From: a virus
DNA: 64,000 nucleotides
Strand: one strand, 5' to 3'
Virus record (IMG/VR): IMGVR_UViG_3300032180_000001
Location: 120,981 to 184,980 of that record
Shown here piece by piece: positions 44,034 through 57,700 of this stretch (positions are counted from its first letter, which is position 1; each line of letters opens with the position of its first letter). The notes under the pieces were generated by a model, which worked only from the letters and a program-made list of their open reading frames with translations, searched no databases and was not told where the DNA came from. The position numbers were made by a program, and so were the translations under genes.

Positions 44034-44900
44034 TCACCGCGGTGCCAGGTAAGGGACACTGTGGCCGAGGCCGATCCAGTGCTGGGCTAGCAGCCCGAGC
44101 AAGATAAGGATTGTGCAGACGAAGATGAGCACGGTAATCAGCCATTTGCTCGCCTGATCACGTACCCGAACGGAAATGTCGTGTTCCTTCATCTGCCACC
44201 AGCGCTCCCGCAGAACCGGCGGGCTGATCGGGGCGCGCGTCCACACAGGGGGATTGCTCCTGCTGCTGACCTTGAACCGGTCAACGGACCGGTCGACGAT
44301 AAAACCCTGAATGGTGGCCCCGACGGGTGCCCACAACCGGTGCAGTACCAGGCCAATCACGATGCCGAGAAGAATCACCTGCCAGGAGGAATGCGAAATC
44401 CACGACGGTGCGGTTACCGTACCGAGTTTCAGCGCATGCCACGCATTCGGCAGACCAAAGTCGAGCAGCCAGACGCCGCCCGCGGCCAATCCTACGGCGA
44501 GCGCCACAAGCAGCACGGGAGTCGCGATCAGCCGAAACCGGCCGCAGCGAATCCCCCACCACTTTGGCTTGGCAAGCAGCGTCTTCACGAACATGGTGGC
44601 CATGGCGGGTTCGAGCAGATCCCGCTCACCGTGCCGGTAGAGAACCCAGCTCTTATACCGATTGAAGACGCCCATACCACTGTCGAACCAGTGCTTCAGG
44701 TAGAAGATCTGGAAGTGCACGCTGGCGACGTGAACGTACCAGCGCACCTGGAAGACCCCGAAATAGATGCCTGCGATGAGCGCGGAGCCGAGCGCCGCAG
44801 CCACGGCTCCCCAGATGACCGTCTGTACTAGCCGGAGCCGGACTGGCTTCCCGTTGACGAGAAGTTCCCCGGCTTGCGGTTCGGCGGTAGCGGCGCTCAT
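44034..44900 (-). CDS. Multi-pass membrane protein, 288 aa
   Basis: Start MSAATAEPQAGELLVNGKPV at 44900 (ATGA overlap with lipoprotein gene). About four membrane helices: VQTVIWGAVAAALGSALIAG, LIATPVLLVALAVGLAAGGV, WQVILLGIVIGLVLHRLW, and WLITVLIFVCTILILLGLLA. Basic loops face inside. Encoded with a lipoprotein, suggesting a shared envelope function. Function unknown. Confidence 0.6.
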   Translation of the reverse strand: MSAATAEPQAGELLVNGKPVRLRLVQTVIWGAVAAALGSALIAGIYFGVFQVRWYVHVASVHFQIFYLKHWFDSGMGVFNRYKSWVLYRHGERDLLEPAMATMFVKTLLAKPKWWGIRCGRFRLIATPVLLVALAVGLAAGGVWLLDFGLPNAWHALKLGTVTAPSWISHSSWQVILLGIVIGLVLHRLWAPVGATIQGFIVDRSVDRFKVSSRSNPPVWTRAPISPPVLRERWWQMKEHDISVRVRDQASKWLITVLIFVCTILILLGLLAQHWIGLGHSVPYLAPR

Positions 44901-45241
44901 GCCCTGATGGCGATAGCCACGCACGCCTGCGCCCCCGTGTGCTTGAAGTACGTCGGCCCGCGGAGCGCTGCCGTTGCCAGGCACTTCCCTAGCGCGGTAC
45001 GAGCCGGCGCAGGTACCTGCTTCTCGAGGCAGGGCTTCATGTCCGCAATATGAGCGGATCCGCTGACGCAGGCCTTCAGGATCTTCGCTGCCGCCGCCTC
45101 ATCGGTCTTCACCGCGGTAGACGTCGCAAGCGCCGACACACGCGCGCTCGTCTTACCGCTGGCCGACGAATGACACCCTGCCACTGCCGCAACCATCGCC
45201 AGCGCTACTGCCGACACTGCCGTGATCCCCCGTATGCTCAC
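44897..45241 (-). CDS. Predicted lipoprotein, 114 aa
   Basis: Signal peptide ITAVSAVALAMVAAVAGC with lipobox VAGC (Cys23). Mature part has four more Cys (KACVSG, KPCLEK, GKCLAT, AQACVA), likely two disulphides. Exported and lipid-anchored in the host. Could alter the surface, for example in superinfection exclusion, but nothing in sequence proves it. Confidence 0.65.
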   Translation of the reverse strand: MSIRGITAVSAVALAMVAAVAGCHSSASGKTSARVSALATSTAVKTDEAAAAKILKACVSGSAHIADMKPCLEKQVPAPARTALGKCLATAALRGPTYFKHTGAQACVAIAIRA

Positions 45242-45297
45242 TGATTTTACCCCTTACGCCGCAGGGAACTCTTCCAGTACCTAGCCTATCCTACTGG

Positions 45298-45501
45298 CTA
45301 CCTCTGTCGCAGCCGTGCGGCAACATTCTTGTTAAGAACGTAGCGCCTAGTGTGAACCCACTGGCAGGTACCGCACCAGAATCCTCCCTCGTGCCCGCAC
45401 GGACACTGGCACAGAGCAGCCGCCCGGCACTCCTGGCAGTCTGCTGGACCGCAGAACCGCCCGACCGAATTCCGGTGCCTGGGAGGGTAGTGCTCGAACA
45501 T
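45298..45501 (-). CDS. Cysteine-rich small protein, 67 aa
   Basis: CGPADCQECRAAALCQCPCG then GGFWCGTCQW: eight Cys in 40 residues, probably two zinc sites. ATG 45501 with AGGCGGGG. Function unknown. Confidence 0.5.
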   Translation of the reverse strand: MFEHYPPRHRNSVGRFCGPADCQECRAAALCQCPCGHEGGFWCGTCQWVHTRRYVLNKNVAARLRQR

Positions 45502-45507
45502 CCCCGC

Positions 45508-45753
45508 CTAACCTTCCATGCCAATACCTCGCTGCTGATGGTAGTCCCGCCATGCCGTCAAGGCCTCCGGTGTCGTCCACCGTGACCGCACCTCAATCGG
45601 AGCCTCAGACCGACAGCAGTTGCAAGTCACCTCAATCTGCCCGCTCCTGCTCCCGTAACGCCTGCTACTAGCATTCTGATAAAACCTGATCACAATCTGA
45701 TGAGCAGCAGACAAATCCTCCGGCAGCGGCAGATAAGGAAGAACCCCCGGCAT
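45508..45753 (-). CDS. Hypothetical protein, 81 aa
   Basis: IEVTCNCCRSEAPIEVRSRW gives one CxCC group. Start ATG overlaps the upstream TAA. Helical ends. Function unknown. Confidence 0.5.
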   Translation of the reverse strand: MPGVLPYLPLPEDLSAAHQIVIRFYQNASSRRYGSRSGQIEVTCNCCRSEAPIEVRSRWTTPEALTAWRDYHQQRGIGMEG

Positions 45754-48700
45754 TAGCCTCCTGACCTCTTCCTGAGCGCATCAATTTTTTCCAGAACATC
45801 CGCGTACGCGTCTGATCTGCCTCGCTTGTAGTCAACCTGCACCCCGGCGCATCCGTCATCGGCACGGGCCTTCATGTAGGTATCACGCCAGCCTTCCGCC
45901 GAAGACCACAGCTCGCGCCGAAGGGCGACTACCGTGAACGGATCGACCCCGTATCTCCGGAACAGCCAGCCTCTCAGCCTGATGATCACACTCATCCGAG
46001 CACCTCCGCCCGAAACGGATCGCCTGGATCCCACCCGCAATGCCGTGCCATCATCAGATCGTACCGTTCCTGGAACTTCTGGTTCCTCACATGTGCCTGC
46101 CGCGCGGGGCACCCGACCCCCTCACAATGCCACCAGCCTGCCGCCACGGCCTCCGTAGTCTGCGCTACAGCGATCAGCCTGTCCCGGGTCCTTGGTGAGA
46201 TGTCCTGCGCAGCTTTCTCGACGATCCGCAGCAAGTCGGCCCTGCTGATAGTAAAGCTCATGTCCCCGGCTGCCCTCTCCGCACGGTTCCGTCAGGCAGG
46301 ATAACATCCGGAACGACGACGAGACGAGGCTGACCCAGCAGCCAAACTTTCTCCAGCGAGAAAATCTTCCGGATAAGAATATCTCCCTGTGAATCGTCCC
46401 ACTCATCAGCAGTAACAATATAGCTCGATCCCAGCGGGGGAGGCTCGGTATGCCATTCCTCGATATACCGAAAGCCTGATGCTTGCACCAAAACCCTGGA
46501 AACTACCTCACTCATCCAAACGCCCCCGGGCTGGTCATCGCGTGCAACCGTCGGCCTACCTCACCGGCCACCGCCAGCTGGAACGCTGCCTGAGTACGCT
46601 CTAGTCCGAGATCGGCCGGAATCGGTACCCTCGTACTCTCCTGGCAGAAGACGACCTGACCATGCGTCGCGCCGCCCATCACCCGTCCGACCACAGTCGC
46701 GGTCGCCCGATCCGCTGTTTCCCGGACCGCCGCGTCCCATGCCTGCCGGAAGTCATCGTGCTCCAGCGCGAACAGTGTCACGTGGATAAGGTCGTTCGTC
46801 TCTTCCATGCTTACTCCCGCCCTTCAGCGTAGCCTGGACCGCGAAGCTCCTGCTGTCCCTTCCAGCTCACTCTACGCTCCAGCTCGTCCTGCGCTGCCTG
46901 TTTCAGCAGCCCGGCCGCCTTCGCCAGCCGCTGCAAATCCTTACTGTCTTCTAGCCAGCGCATCTCAGCATAGACCTCACCCGGAATATCATTCAAAGCG
47001 TAGGCGAGTGCCCTGGCGGAAACCGCCGTTATCTGCGTTGCCGGATCTCTGCCTGAATCGTCCATAACAGCTTTCCTTTCCAGATGCCGGAACCCGGCCA
47101 CGAGCTTTCGCGTGACCGGGTTCCAGTGCTCTTCCGAAGTTACGCCGCAGGAAGCGTGAACGTACCCGTCACCGTGAAGGTGGTCAACGCGCTACCGGGA
47201 ACCGGGTTGACGTTCTGCGAATTATCGCACCCGCGCCCGCCCGTTAGCCGCGGCATGGTAGCGGTGAAAACAACCCAGTACGTCCCCTTCCCGGTGATCC
47301 CCTTGTACGCGCCCGTGCTGCCAGGCACTAGATGGAACGTCCCGGTCTCGGAAAACTTAATCGAGCAGGTTCGAGGATTGAAGATCGTTCCCGGGCTGCG
47401 GGTCTGCTTGTGGTAAACGCGGAGACCGCCCTTGCTGAGCTTCAGCGTGTCGGTACCGGCATTGCTATTGCCGCTGAGGGTGATGCTCCCGGTGTCGGCA
47501 AACAGGCCGCTGGCCTTCAACGGGATCGTCGGGGCGTTCGCCACACTCGTTGTCGTCCCAGTGATGACCTCCGTACCCGTTCGCGGCACTGGCGCCGTCG
47601 AACTGCTGCTCGACGAGCTGGAGCAGGCCGCCAGCCCGGCCGTAGCGAGAACAGCGATTACTGCGAGGATCTTTCTCACGTTGTCACCTTCCAGGTGAAC
47701 GTTGCGGTGGCGTGCACCGTGGTAACCGCTTCGGTTCCGGTGACGTGGACGGTATAAGTAGCAATATGCGTGGGTGTGCCGGTGATCTTGCCTGTAGAAC
47801 TGATGTGCAGTCCAGCCGGAAGTCCGCTGGCAGTAAAGCTAACCGATCGGTGGACAGTAACTGGCGAGGTGCAGGCGCTACCGAAAGGCTCAGTGCAGTA
47901 GACGGTCGTCGCCGAAGCATGAATCTGCAGGCTAACCGCGTGATTAACACGAGTCGTCTGAGTACCTGGGCTCGGCACGAACACCCCATCCGACAGGGCA
48001 CACGCGCTGCCGACATTACTCCACTCAGGCTGCTCAACGTACTTGCTGCTGCCAATGCTCTGGGTGAAGACACCCGACCATGCGCACTTGTCGCCATTCT
48101 CGAAACCGGCCGCATCCCACCATGCGCTCAGCTGCGGGTCGTTGACCGATTCCGCGAACTCGTGACCGCCGACAATCGACCAGCCCTGAAGCGCCGGAGA
48201 CGGGCCGGACGGAAGGAAGTCCGCCCCGCAATTGCCGCCCTGATCAGGCATGTACGGCTCGTTGGTGTAGGACAACTCAAGTGAGCCATCACTAGCCCAG
48301 CTATGCCAGGCGCAGTAGGAAGAGCCGAAGCCGCCACCAGGATTAGTGCCGGACGGGCTGACCACGATAATCTGGGTGTTGGCGTTGATCAGCTGCCCAT
48401 GTGCCTTGAAGTAGTTAGCGTAGGCGACGGCGACCGCAGCGAGCTGTGCCTGCGTCGCGCTGGCGGGCGGGTTACTGCAGTCCGCGACCGCACCGTAAAG
48501 AACCTTGCCGCTGAACTCCGAACGCTGACCCGGAACACCGTGATACTGAGTCATGGTGTTTGACAGCAGATCCGGACCAGTACCCCGGGCATTGAAGAAG
48601 TTGATCAGGTAATTCTCGTCAGCCAGCCCGTGACCTTGCTGACCAACGCACGCGGAATGCCACCACTTACCCCAGAAGACGAGGTAGACGCGCGGGGTAG

Positions 48701-51700
48701 TCTGAACCGGCCCGCCGTGATAGGCGAGGTTGCCGCTGCCGAGCTTCCCGAGGGTAGCAAGCGACGCGGCACCGCCCTTCGTTGGAAGATAGTTGATCGG
48801 AGAAGTAGCCGTCGGTGGTGCACTGCGGCGCATGGCGCTAGCAGCCCCGGCGGGGATAGCCATCGTCATCGCTACGGCTGCGATTGAGATGAGAGCCAGG
48901 ATGATCTTTTTCACTCTTGTCCTTTCGAGTACTTTCTGTCCCTAAGGGGACCACGTACCCCACCACGATACCCTACCTTGACCGTCGCGGGTAGCGCCTC
49001 GCCCGACGACCGCATGAACACCGGGAAATTTCCTCGACAGTGACGCCGTTCCAGCGATTTTCCAGCCAGAACATCTCCCGGTGACGGCGGAGCGCACACG
49101 ACGGCCACAGTAGCCAGCGGCGCAGCTCCCAGTTGTCAAGCAGGACGCCCTTCACCCGAAGTCTTCCCGCTCATCGGGCTCCAGAGCACACCCGCAAACG
49201 TAAGCAATCAACTGTTTGCTGACACCGACCTCCCGGGCCAGCCGGCCGAAGGTCCAGCGCTTCGGATCTTCCTGGCGAAGCTGGCGGATGATGATATCAC
49301 GCAGGTAGCGGCGGCGGTGGGCCTGATCATCCAGGTCCGCTGCCGCCGCGTGGTGCTCCCTCGCCTGCGCTATCCGGACATCCACGGCCGACTACCTGCC
49401 TGCACCTGTTCAGATATCTCCTCGCGCGTGATCTGCAAGCAGGGTCGGAATAGCTGAGTCAAAACCCGAGACATCGAGTTCTCGTCCATCCTCGGGACGA
49501 GCGATGCTGAACTCAGTCGGCGAGATCGCGATGACCTGAAGCCGGGCGTCGATGCCCATCTTCTGCCGGTACTCTTCCAGAGCCTGATGCGGGTGAATCG
49601 GACCGTACCAGGTCTCCCCATCCGTCCACACTCTGAAAACATCCGCTTGCACTCGGTGACGAGTCGCCCAGGTCATCGGCGCCGCGCAGTCAGTGGATCC
49701 GCCCCAGACGCTCATGATCTTGGCGATAACGGCGTCAAGGCGCATCCGCGGCGACAGGTCGATCGGAAGCAGTTCGGTGCTGAAGGTGAACATGCCGGAA
49801 TACGGCTCGGTCTTCTGGGTGACCATGGCCATGGCAGCGACCGCCTCGACGGCGGTGAACGGGTACCCGGCAATCGCCCAGCCCATCGAGCCAGACGTGT
49901 CGGTGGCGTTGACGATCCGCTTTCCGGACGGCTCAACCGAACCGTAGGCCGCGTAGAATCCCGCATCGCAGGCGTCGGTGATGACCGGAACCGGGGTCCA
50001 GGTGCCGCCCCTGCCGCGCATCGGACGGCCGGCCGCGTATGCCTTCAAGGTGAGCAGCATCTCAACAGGATGGATGCGAGCCTTCGCCAGTCCGGCCGAG
50101 TCGGCGATCCTGGTGGCGACGTCGCTGGTCAGGCTGTCCATCGGGGCGAGCACGCCGAGCCGGGTCAGCTTGGCCAGGTTGCGAGTCAGCGCGCCCAGCG
50201 GAACGTTGCCGTTCGCGATCAGCGCCCGCCATACGTCAGCGTTCCCCGTTGCCTCGGACGGCAGCATCTCGTGCGACAGGGAGCGACAGCCCTCGATGAT
50301 CGAAACCCACTCGCTGACGTCCTGGGTGGCGTGCGCAGCTGCAGCAGCCTGGACAACCGGAATCCCGGCCAGCTCATCGCCGAGAACGCCCTTAGCGATG
50401 TAATTCCACAGAGCCTGCTGCCGCGTGTTGCCGTGGTGCTGGACGTGCGCGAGCCGGATCAGGTCACGCTGCGCCCACTTATCCCGCTGCTTGTACTTGA
50501 GCACCTGGTAGGCGGCACCCTCAGTGCTCTGGCCGGTGTACCAGTTACGGACGCCCTTGATAAGCTGCGGACCCCAGCCGCGGAACATCTCCGCGTACAG
50601 CGCGTACTTCAGGATGTGACCGCCGGTGCGCGCGACCTGCGGCAGTGCCCACAGGGCATGAGCGCGAGCCTCAGTGCTGCCCAGGCCGGATGCCGCCGCG
50701 AGAGCGAAGAGCGCTGGGTCGTTGCACGGTGCCCGGCCCGCCTGGCTGATCGCTACCGCATCGTTGACGAGTCGCGGATCGGATGCCTTTGCGAGCTTGG
50801 TGACTACCCCGGCATTATCACGGGTGAGATCACGCTCGGTAACGTAGTACGTTCCGCCTTCGACCCCCAATGTCAAAAACCTGTTGAGCCGCGCGTAATC
50901 GTCGATGACGAAGACAAACCCGCCCGCGTTGTTCTTGACCTGGTCCTCACGGGCCGGCTCGGACTGCGGAGTGCGCCTCGGGGTGACATGACGCTCCAGC
51001 GCGCTGCTCATCAGAAAAATCCTTTCTCGTACTGCGATATAAAAGCAGAAGCCCTGCGGGCATAAGAACGGCTGACGGATTGCCATGGTTTGAGTGATAA
51101 CCGTCTGCCTCCGGCTCGCAGGGTGCTGCTCAGAACTGCGTCTCGGTAAGAGCCTCAACGATGGTGATCTCCGGCGGGCCTTGCGCACCGACTTCCGCGA
51201 TGAATGACTGCAGAGCAGGGTTGGCGAAGAACTGCTGGAACTGCTCCGCGGTCTCCCACTCGTCGACGACCACGACGATGCCGTCGCCGATGCCGAACTG
51301 GTGATGGAGCGCGCCCTGTGACTGGCTTGAATCGGTGATTTCCGTGAACACAGCGGCCCGATCGGTCAGGGCCTGACGGAACACTGCGGTATCACCGGGG
51401 AACTTCATGATGACGAGTACGCTCATCGGATAAATCCTTTCGTGGCTGACTAAAGCCCTGCGGGCGTAAGAACGACTGACGGGTTTCGTCCAAGATAACC
51501 GTCTGCCTCCGGCTCGCAGGGCCTCGGCATGCGTGCGGGTACGGCGGGCGTAAAGCTTCTTCCGGGTGCTCGGCCAATTGAGCATGCAGACCAAACCTTT
51601 CGGATGGACTGCGGAGGAATCGAACCTTCGATAACCGGAGGATTCCGGCTCGCCGCGATGTAGTTGTGTGTAAGTGCGGCGGGCATATGTCGTATCCGGA

Positions 51701-54700
51701 AGTGGAGAAGCCGCACTCCCTAACCCTTGCAGGCCGGGGGATTCGAACCCCATATCCCATCAGATAACCGGACGCGTCCGGCTCGCCGCGATGTAGTTGT
51801 GTGTTAATCAGCATAGCGGGCATAAAATCCGTCCCGGCATATATCATGCTGGTGCTCTATCCATTGAGCTACCCGATCTTACAACCGGAGCGAGGATTCG
51901 AACCTCGCTACCCCCAGCTCCCGCGATAACCAGGTCGATCCGGCTCGCCATGCTAAGTCCGTGAACACTATGCGGTTGTCAGTGACAGCAGGCATAAGTT
52001 CAGTCCCGGCATTTTCGGTGCTCCATCCTGAGCTACCCCGGTCTCCCGGGAGCAGGGACTCCCACCCCGCGTCCACCGGCTTAGAAGGCGATAACCAGGT
52101 CGATCCGGCTTGCTGTCGTACAGCAGCTTACACGGTTCCTGACGGAGCGCAAGGGGGATTTTCCCCGCTACAGCCATCGTGTACCGTGAGCATCGCAGAC
52201 GAGCAGACAGGACAAGGAGAAGGGCGAGATCATGCTGGAAGTGAAGAACCTCGGCACACCCGACGACCACCGCGTGTTCCCGAACGGGCAGCTGGATGTC
52301 GTAACCGTGGGCGCGATGACCTTCGGGTTCGCTACCTTCGAGCCCGGTTGGCGCTGGACGCAGTCGCTGCGGTCGATCGTCGGCACGGACACTTGCCAGG
52401 CGGCGCACAACGGATACTGCGCGAGCGGAAGCATGCACATCCTCATGGATGATGGAACAGAATCCGACATCGGGCCAGGCGACGCGTTCGTCATCTCGCC
52501 GGGACATGACGCCTGGGTGACCGGGAACGAGCCATGCATCGCCTACGACTTCTCTGGCTACGCGAACTACGCCAAGCCTCAGGAGTAGTCCTCGCACAGC
52601 GAAGGCCCCCGACGTTCTCGTCAGGGGCCTTCATCTTGCCCGGCTAGGCCGACGGCGGCACCGCCGTGTGGCTCTCAACATAGGCACGAACCACGGAGTA
52701 GAGAGCCCGCTGGCCCGCCACGATCGCCGCAGCCAGTCCGATGAAAGCACCAAAGCCCCAGCCGATGGAGAGTCCTGGTATCCCCGAGTCCGGCTTGTCG
52801 AAAAACGCGATCAGCACGAGAAGCAGCTGAACGGCGGTCCCGATGGCGAGCAGGTTCCCGTGCGCAGCAGGAGAGATCAGCCGGCCCCAGGCCGTGGTTG
52901 CCACTAGGTAACCGATCAGCGCGAGCGCGACAAGGAACTCGACCCACATCCATCCGTAGTAGGTGGCGTCCGTACTTCCCCCGATCGAGTACCCGAATCC
53001 GCTAATCGAAGCGGTGTACCAGGGCAGGAAAAGCGCGATCAGCGCGACGAGGGACGCCACTCCGACAACCTTGTCGACGTTGGTCAGCCGACTCAGATCG
53101 AAACTGACCGGGGCCTGGCTCACCGAACGCGGCGCTGGTTCTGGTGCCGGTGTCCCGTTGTCCTTATTTTCTATGGGCATCTTCCGCCTCTTCCTCTTTC
53201 TTTCGTCACATCTTAGACTCTATGATACTACTAGACCAACACTACAGGGAAGGTAGCCGTGCAACAGTCACGCATCAGGAAACCATCCGTTCCCAGAAGA
53301 GTAACCGCCGTCACCGTCATCGAAGTTCCGGCAGACCTCCGCGATGAGCAGTTGAGCGATGACGTAAGCTGCTGCCTCGGTGAGATCGACGAGCTGCTCG
53401 CTGACAACTAGGCACCGCCACTCTAACCGTTCGATCCGGTGCGTGGTGTCTGTCAGTCCTTTTGCCAGTCCGGCCCGGTAGTTCTGTTCCAACGCGAGCC
53501 AAAACCGGGCCGGGATGAAAGTCCCCATAGCGAGACAGTCCGCGTGCGACTTAAGCAGGGGCTTCCGATCCAGAACTTCACGGATCAGCGTGACCGCGTA
53601 CTGCTTGTTCTCCCTGCCCACGCAGGCAACGGCGAGCACATCCACGGACAAGCCGTTCTCCTGCATCCAGTCGTCCAGCGTCGCGGCCGGGGCGATCGTC
53701 CAATCCGGATCGAAGGGGATTGTCATAACAGCGCCGCCGACTCGATCATCCCTTGGTACGGAGGCGTGACGCAGTGCCACTCACGGAGCTTCCCGACCCG
53801 TTTTGCAAATCGCAATGTTTGCCAGGTCCCGCTCCGCAGCGACTGCGGATCCTCCTCGGAATAGGCAGGAAAGCCGAACACCATCGTGCTCTCGTCGACG
53901 ATACGCCGATTCCGGTCGGCATACGTGGTGCCCGGCGGCATCTCAATCACCGTGATCCTACGCAGCCCTGTCGGAACAGCTCCCCACCAGGGATCCACCC
54001 GACTACGGTCTGCCGGAACAACGATCACATGCTCAGCAGTATCCCGATGATAACAAAGCCACTTGCCGATAAAGGCGTCCCCGCCGATGCAGGCACCCGT
54101 AATGTAACGATCGGCATCCGGAACCCGGGCAGTCAGCACGTTAGTCACCACGCCGTTCCGCGCCTCGGCGGACAGCTCCCGTGAAGCACTAAAGCCAACG
54201 CTGGTGATCACAGATACGGCCCATCTTGGGGAGGCTCGCCGTTGAGAATCCTGTCGACTTCTGCCTCGACCAGTGCGGACGTCCAGTTGTAGTGATCATC
54301 GATCACGTAGGTACGAAGGATCTGCCGTTCGATCCGCTCATCCGACCAGTCCGGGTTCCGCTCGCGCAGCCACCGAGCACAGTCCCTGTCCGCAGCGGGA
54401 TTCCGGCCCTCGGCATTCCTACGCTTATCAGCGCCTGCTCTTGCTCTCATTATTCTTCTTCCTCTTTTGACAGGATAACTTCGGTAAACCCGCCCAGCCG
54501 GGCCATGACCCGAATAAAGTTGTTTTTATACCCGTAAGTGTCATAAAACCAGCGACACAAAGCCCCGCCAACCTCCCGGTGAACGCCATAGGAAAGCGTT
54601 TCGTGGCAGATGATCCCCTGACTGCCTTCCTGCATCCCGTCTCGCACCATCTGCCGGAGCCGTCCTGACTGCAAATACATCGAATTCCCTGGTCGGCCGA

Positions 54701-57700
54701 TGCACGTTGGGCATTGCTCGGACAGTACCCGCGGCCTGGATTCCCCGCGAACGAAGCATGATTCCCTGCTTGGCGGTTCGTCTCCGTCGTCATAGCTCAT
54801 CTATATTACCCCCGTAATTCTCAGAACAATCACAATTATCGCAAGGATGCAGCCGATAGCCGCTTCCAGGTCGTCACGCCAGACCGGCTCGGTGACCGTC
54901 CGCTCACACTCGGAGCACCAGAACTGGTAGCGTGCGAGCCAGAGGCGTTTCCATGACCGGTACGGAACGATCATAAGCACATGGCTCTCACAGTACTGCT
55001 TCGATCTCATCCCGCCGATCCTTCCCCGCAAGGCGCTCTGGTCATTCTACCCTCTGCGGAGCACTTCAGCTACACATCTGCCCGTTTGACGAACAGCATC
55101 TTACGGTATAGAACAGGCAGACCACCCGCGGCCTGGAGGAGCGCATGTCTGATCTCGCTGTTTCCCTCACTGTCACCGGCCTGCACGGAACGCTGATCCT
55201 GATCGCCGTCATCCTGATCGCGATCGGGGCCATCATCACCGTGTTCGTGAATCCGCGAACCCCCTGGGCGACGTTCGTAGCGCTCGGCCTGTGCCTTGCT
55301 ACCCTGGCGTTGCTGATCACCGGCTAAAACAGAGTACCCATCCGGCCAAAGTTCCCGCGGCGGAAGCGCGCTCAGCAGCACGTGCTCCGGCTCCGCCCTA
55401 GCCGCCTCCCCGGTCGCATCGTCCCGGAACCTGAAACCACCCTCGTTCCGTCGATACCGATAGACAACAGCGCTATACCCGTCGAGAATGTAGAACTCGA
55501 TGCGGTAAATGCACCGCTCGACGGGCTCGGGGATGTTCTGTCTCACCCAGGTAAACACCTCTGGCGAGTTCGATATCCGAAAGACAGCCGGGTCGCCACC
55601 GCTGTTACAATCCCAGACAAGAACAGGCGCGGCCGGAATCACCTGGCAAGATCACCGCGCTCCAGCCGGTCAGCGTTTAGCTCGAGAACCCGAATGATCC
55701 CCCACGGCCAGAACGTCTTCGGCCTCGTCGTCCGACGCCGGATCACCTCTGCGGCCTCACGCAGCTTCCGGGCATCCGCCTCCCGTCCCAACCGGACGAC
55801 ATCCTCCACGTACTCACTGTCCATCCGCCTGCCCGGCCCTCTCATCTCATGCGGTCCCATCTTGTTCTCCTATCGTCCGCATGCCGAATTCCACCGCTTG
55901 CCCGTTCGCTTCCAGTGGCACTGCCCAGCCTTCACGGCATCATCGACCGAAAAAGATGACCCGTCCGCCATCACCGGGTTAATGAACGCGAATGCGCTGA
56001 TCCCGTCGAGGGTAACTATTTTTCCGCACATGCATTTCGCGCCGGTTAGCAGCTTCACCGCCAGCGCCTCAGCGGCCTCGCACGGGTCAGAGTGATTTTC
56101 AGCAATGATGCGCATACCTTTATAATAAGCAGTGGCGTACCAGCCTGCCTCGGCAACAGGAACATCCTCATGGAGACATCCAAGCTCGAACGATGTCGCT
56201 CCGGTTCGCCCGGTCAGATCAGCGGCGGCTATTACTCGGTTCTCATCGTCGGGCGTCATGACCATACTGAAAACAACACCTTCATCATAGTCCTGATAAG
56301 CCCCTCGAAATTATCCAGGATTTTCGTGTACGGCGAACCGTCTCCGCTGACCGACCACGCATCCCAGTCTTGCTCCGAGTACCGCTCCAAGGGGATGTTA
56401 CCTGCTCGGGCTGCTGACGCGTACCAGTCATCGTTATCGCGTGCCATTAGCATCCTTCGCGTGATCAGGACAGAAATCCAGCCGCGTGCCGTACTCAACC
56501 TCACGTTCGCTCACCCGGATGATGTTTTCCACACCTGTTTTCCAGCCGAGCGGGCGCAGCCTGGCCCGGACCGCCGTTACCGTCATACCCTCCCCGAGTT
56601 GAAGCTGCGAACCGTAGCGCATCTCCGCGCAACCCTCATGATTGCACATCACGCCCATGTCGGTGAAGCGGATCGCGCTCATTGCTGTTCCCTTGCCGGC
56701 ACGAGCGAGCGAAGCAGCTCTTCCACGTGCTCCTCGTCGAGATGGTGACCATGATACTCACACACCTTACACAGCCGAACGCCTTCCGCGATAGAAACAT
56801 CCCCAGGGATACCATCGAGTCCGCAGCACGGGCAGCTTCCGGCCAGCCAGCGCTCCCGCACCCGGCAGTAATAGGCCTCATTCAGCCCTCTCCGCCACTT
56901 TTCCTCAGGCATTGCTATCCGATTCAGTATATAGCTCCAAGTCTTCCAAATAATCACAAGCGGCTAGCTTTCCCTCAAGGTATGTCACGACCCACGCTAT
57001 AAAACGAGCATCGTCCTCCAAACTGTTTTTCTCCGCCAAAATAACAGTTAGAGAGCACCTCCCGCTACCTCCATTATGGGTACGCAGACCTGACGCCTTC
57101 ACCCTCAGCATCCGAAGAGGCTGCCCGCCGGATCCCCCTCCATATTTTTCATCCAGACGAATTTCCGTCGTTATCGTTGCTGCAATCACTGTTGTCCGTC
57201 TTTCAGTTCGTTTAGACACGTCGCATTTGCATCAGTAATCATAGCGATGGCCGACCCGTGTCGAGCAGCCGTCTCAACAATTCCGGACGCGTTCTTAGCT
57301 AGCATCTCTATGCGCTGCCGATGCTGCTCAACAGTTGCCGTACCCCAGGTAACCATCGTACCATCACCGAGCGCTATCTGGGTATTCAACAGCTCAGTTG
57401 TAACTTCCAGACGAGTCTGCGCAGCTACCTCATAGATCAGCTTATAAATTTGTTTTCTTCGAAGCTCCTCGTAATACGCCATTGGCCCATCCGGATGCCA
57501 ATTAGATTCAAAAAAAGCAACACTCCTCTCATCGGTATTTGCAGCAGCAGCACGCGCACGCTCATACCAGTCGGCAAAATCCTTGCCAAGCCACCTGCGG
57601 AACTTCTTTCGTTCATGTGCATCCAGCCATACGCCTGGCCCCGCCAAGCAGTCTCTATACTTGATAAACTCCGGTGGTGTGGGGGCGACCGCATGCTGCG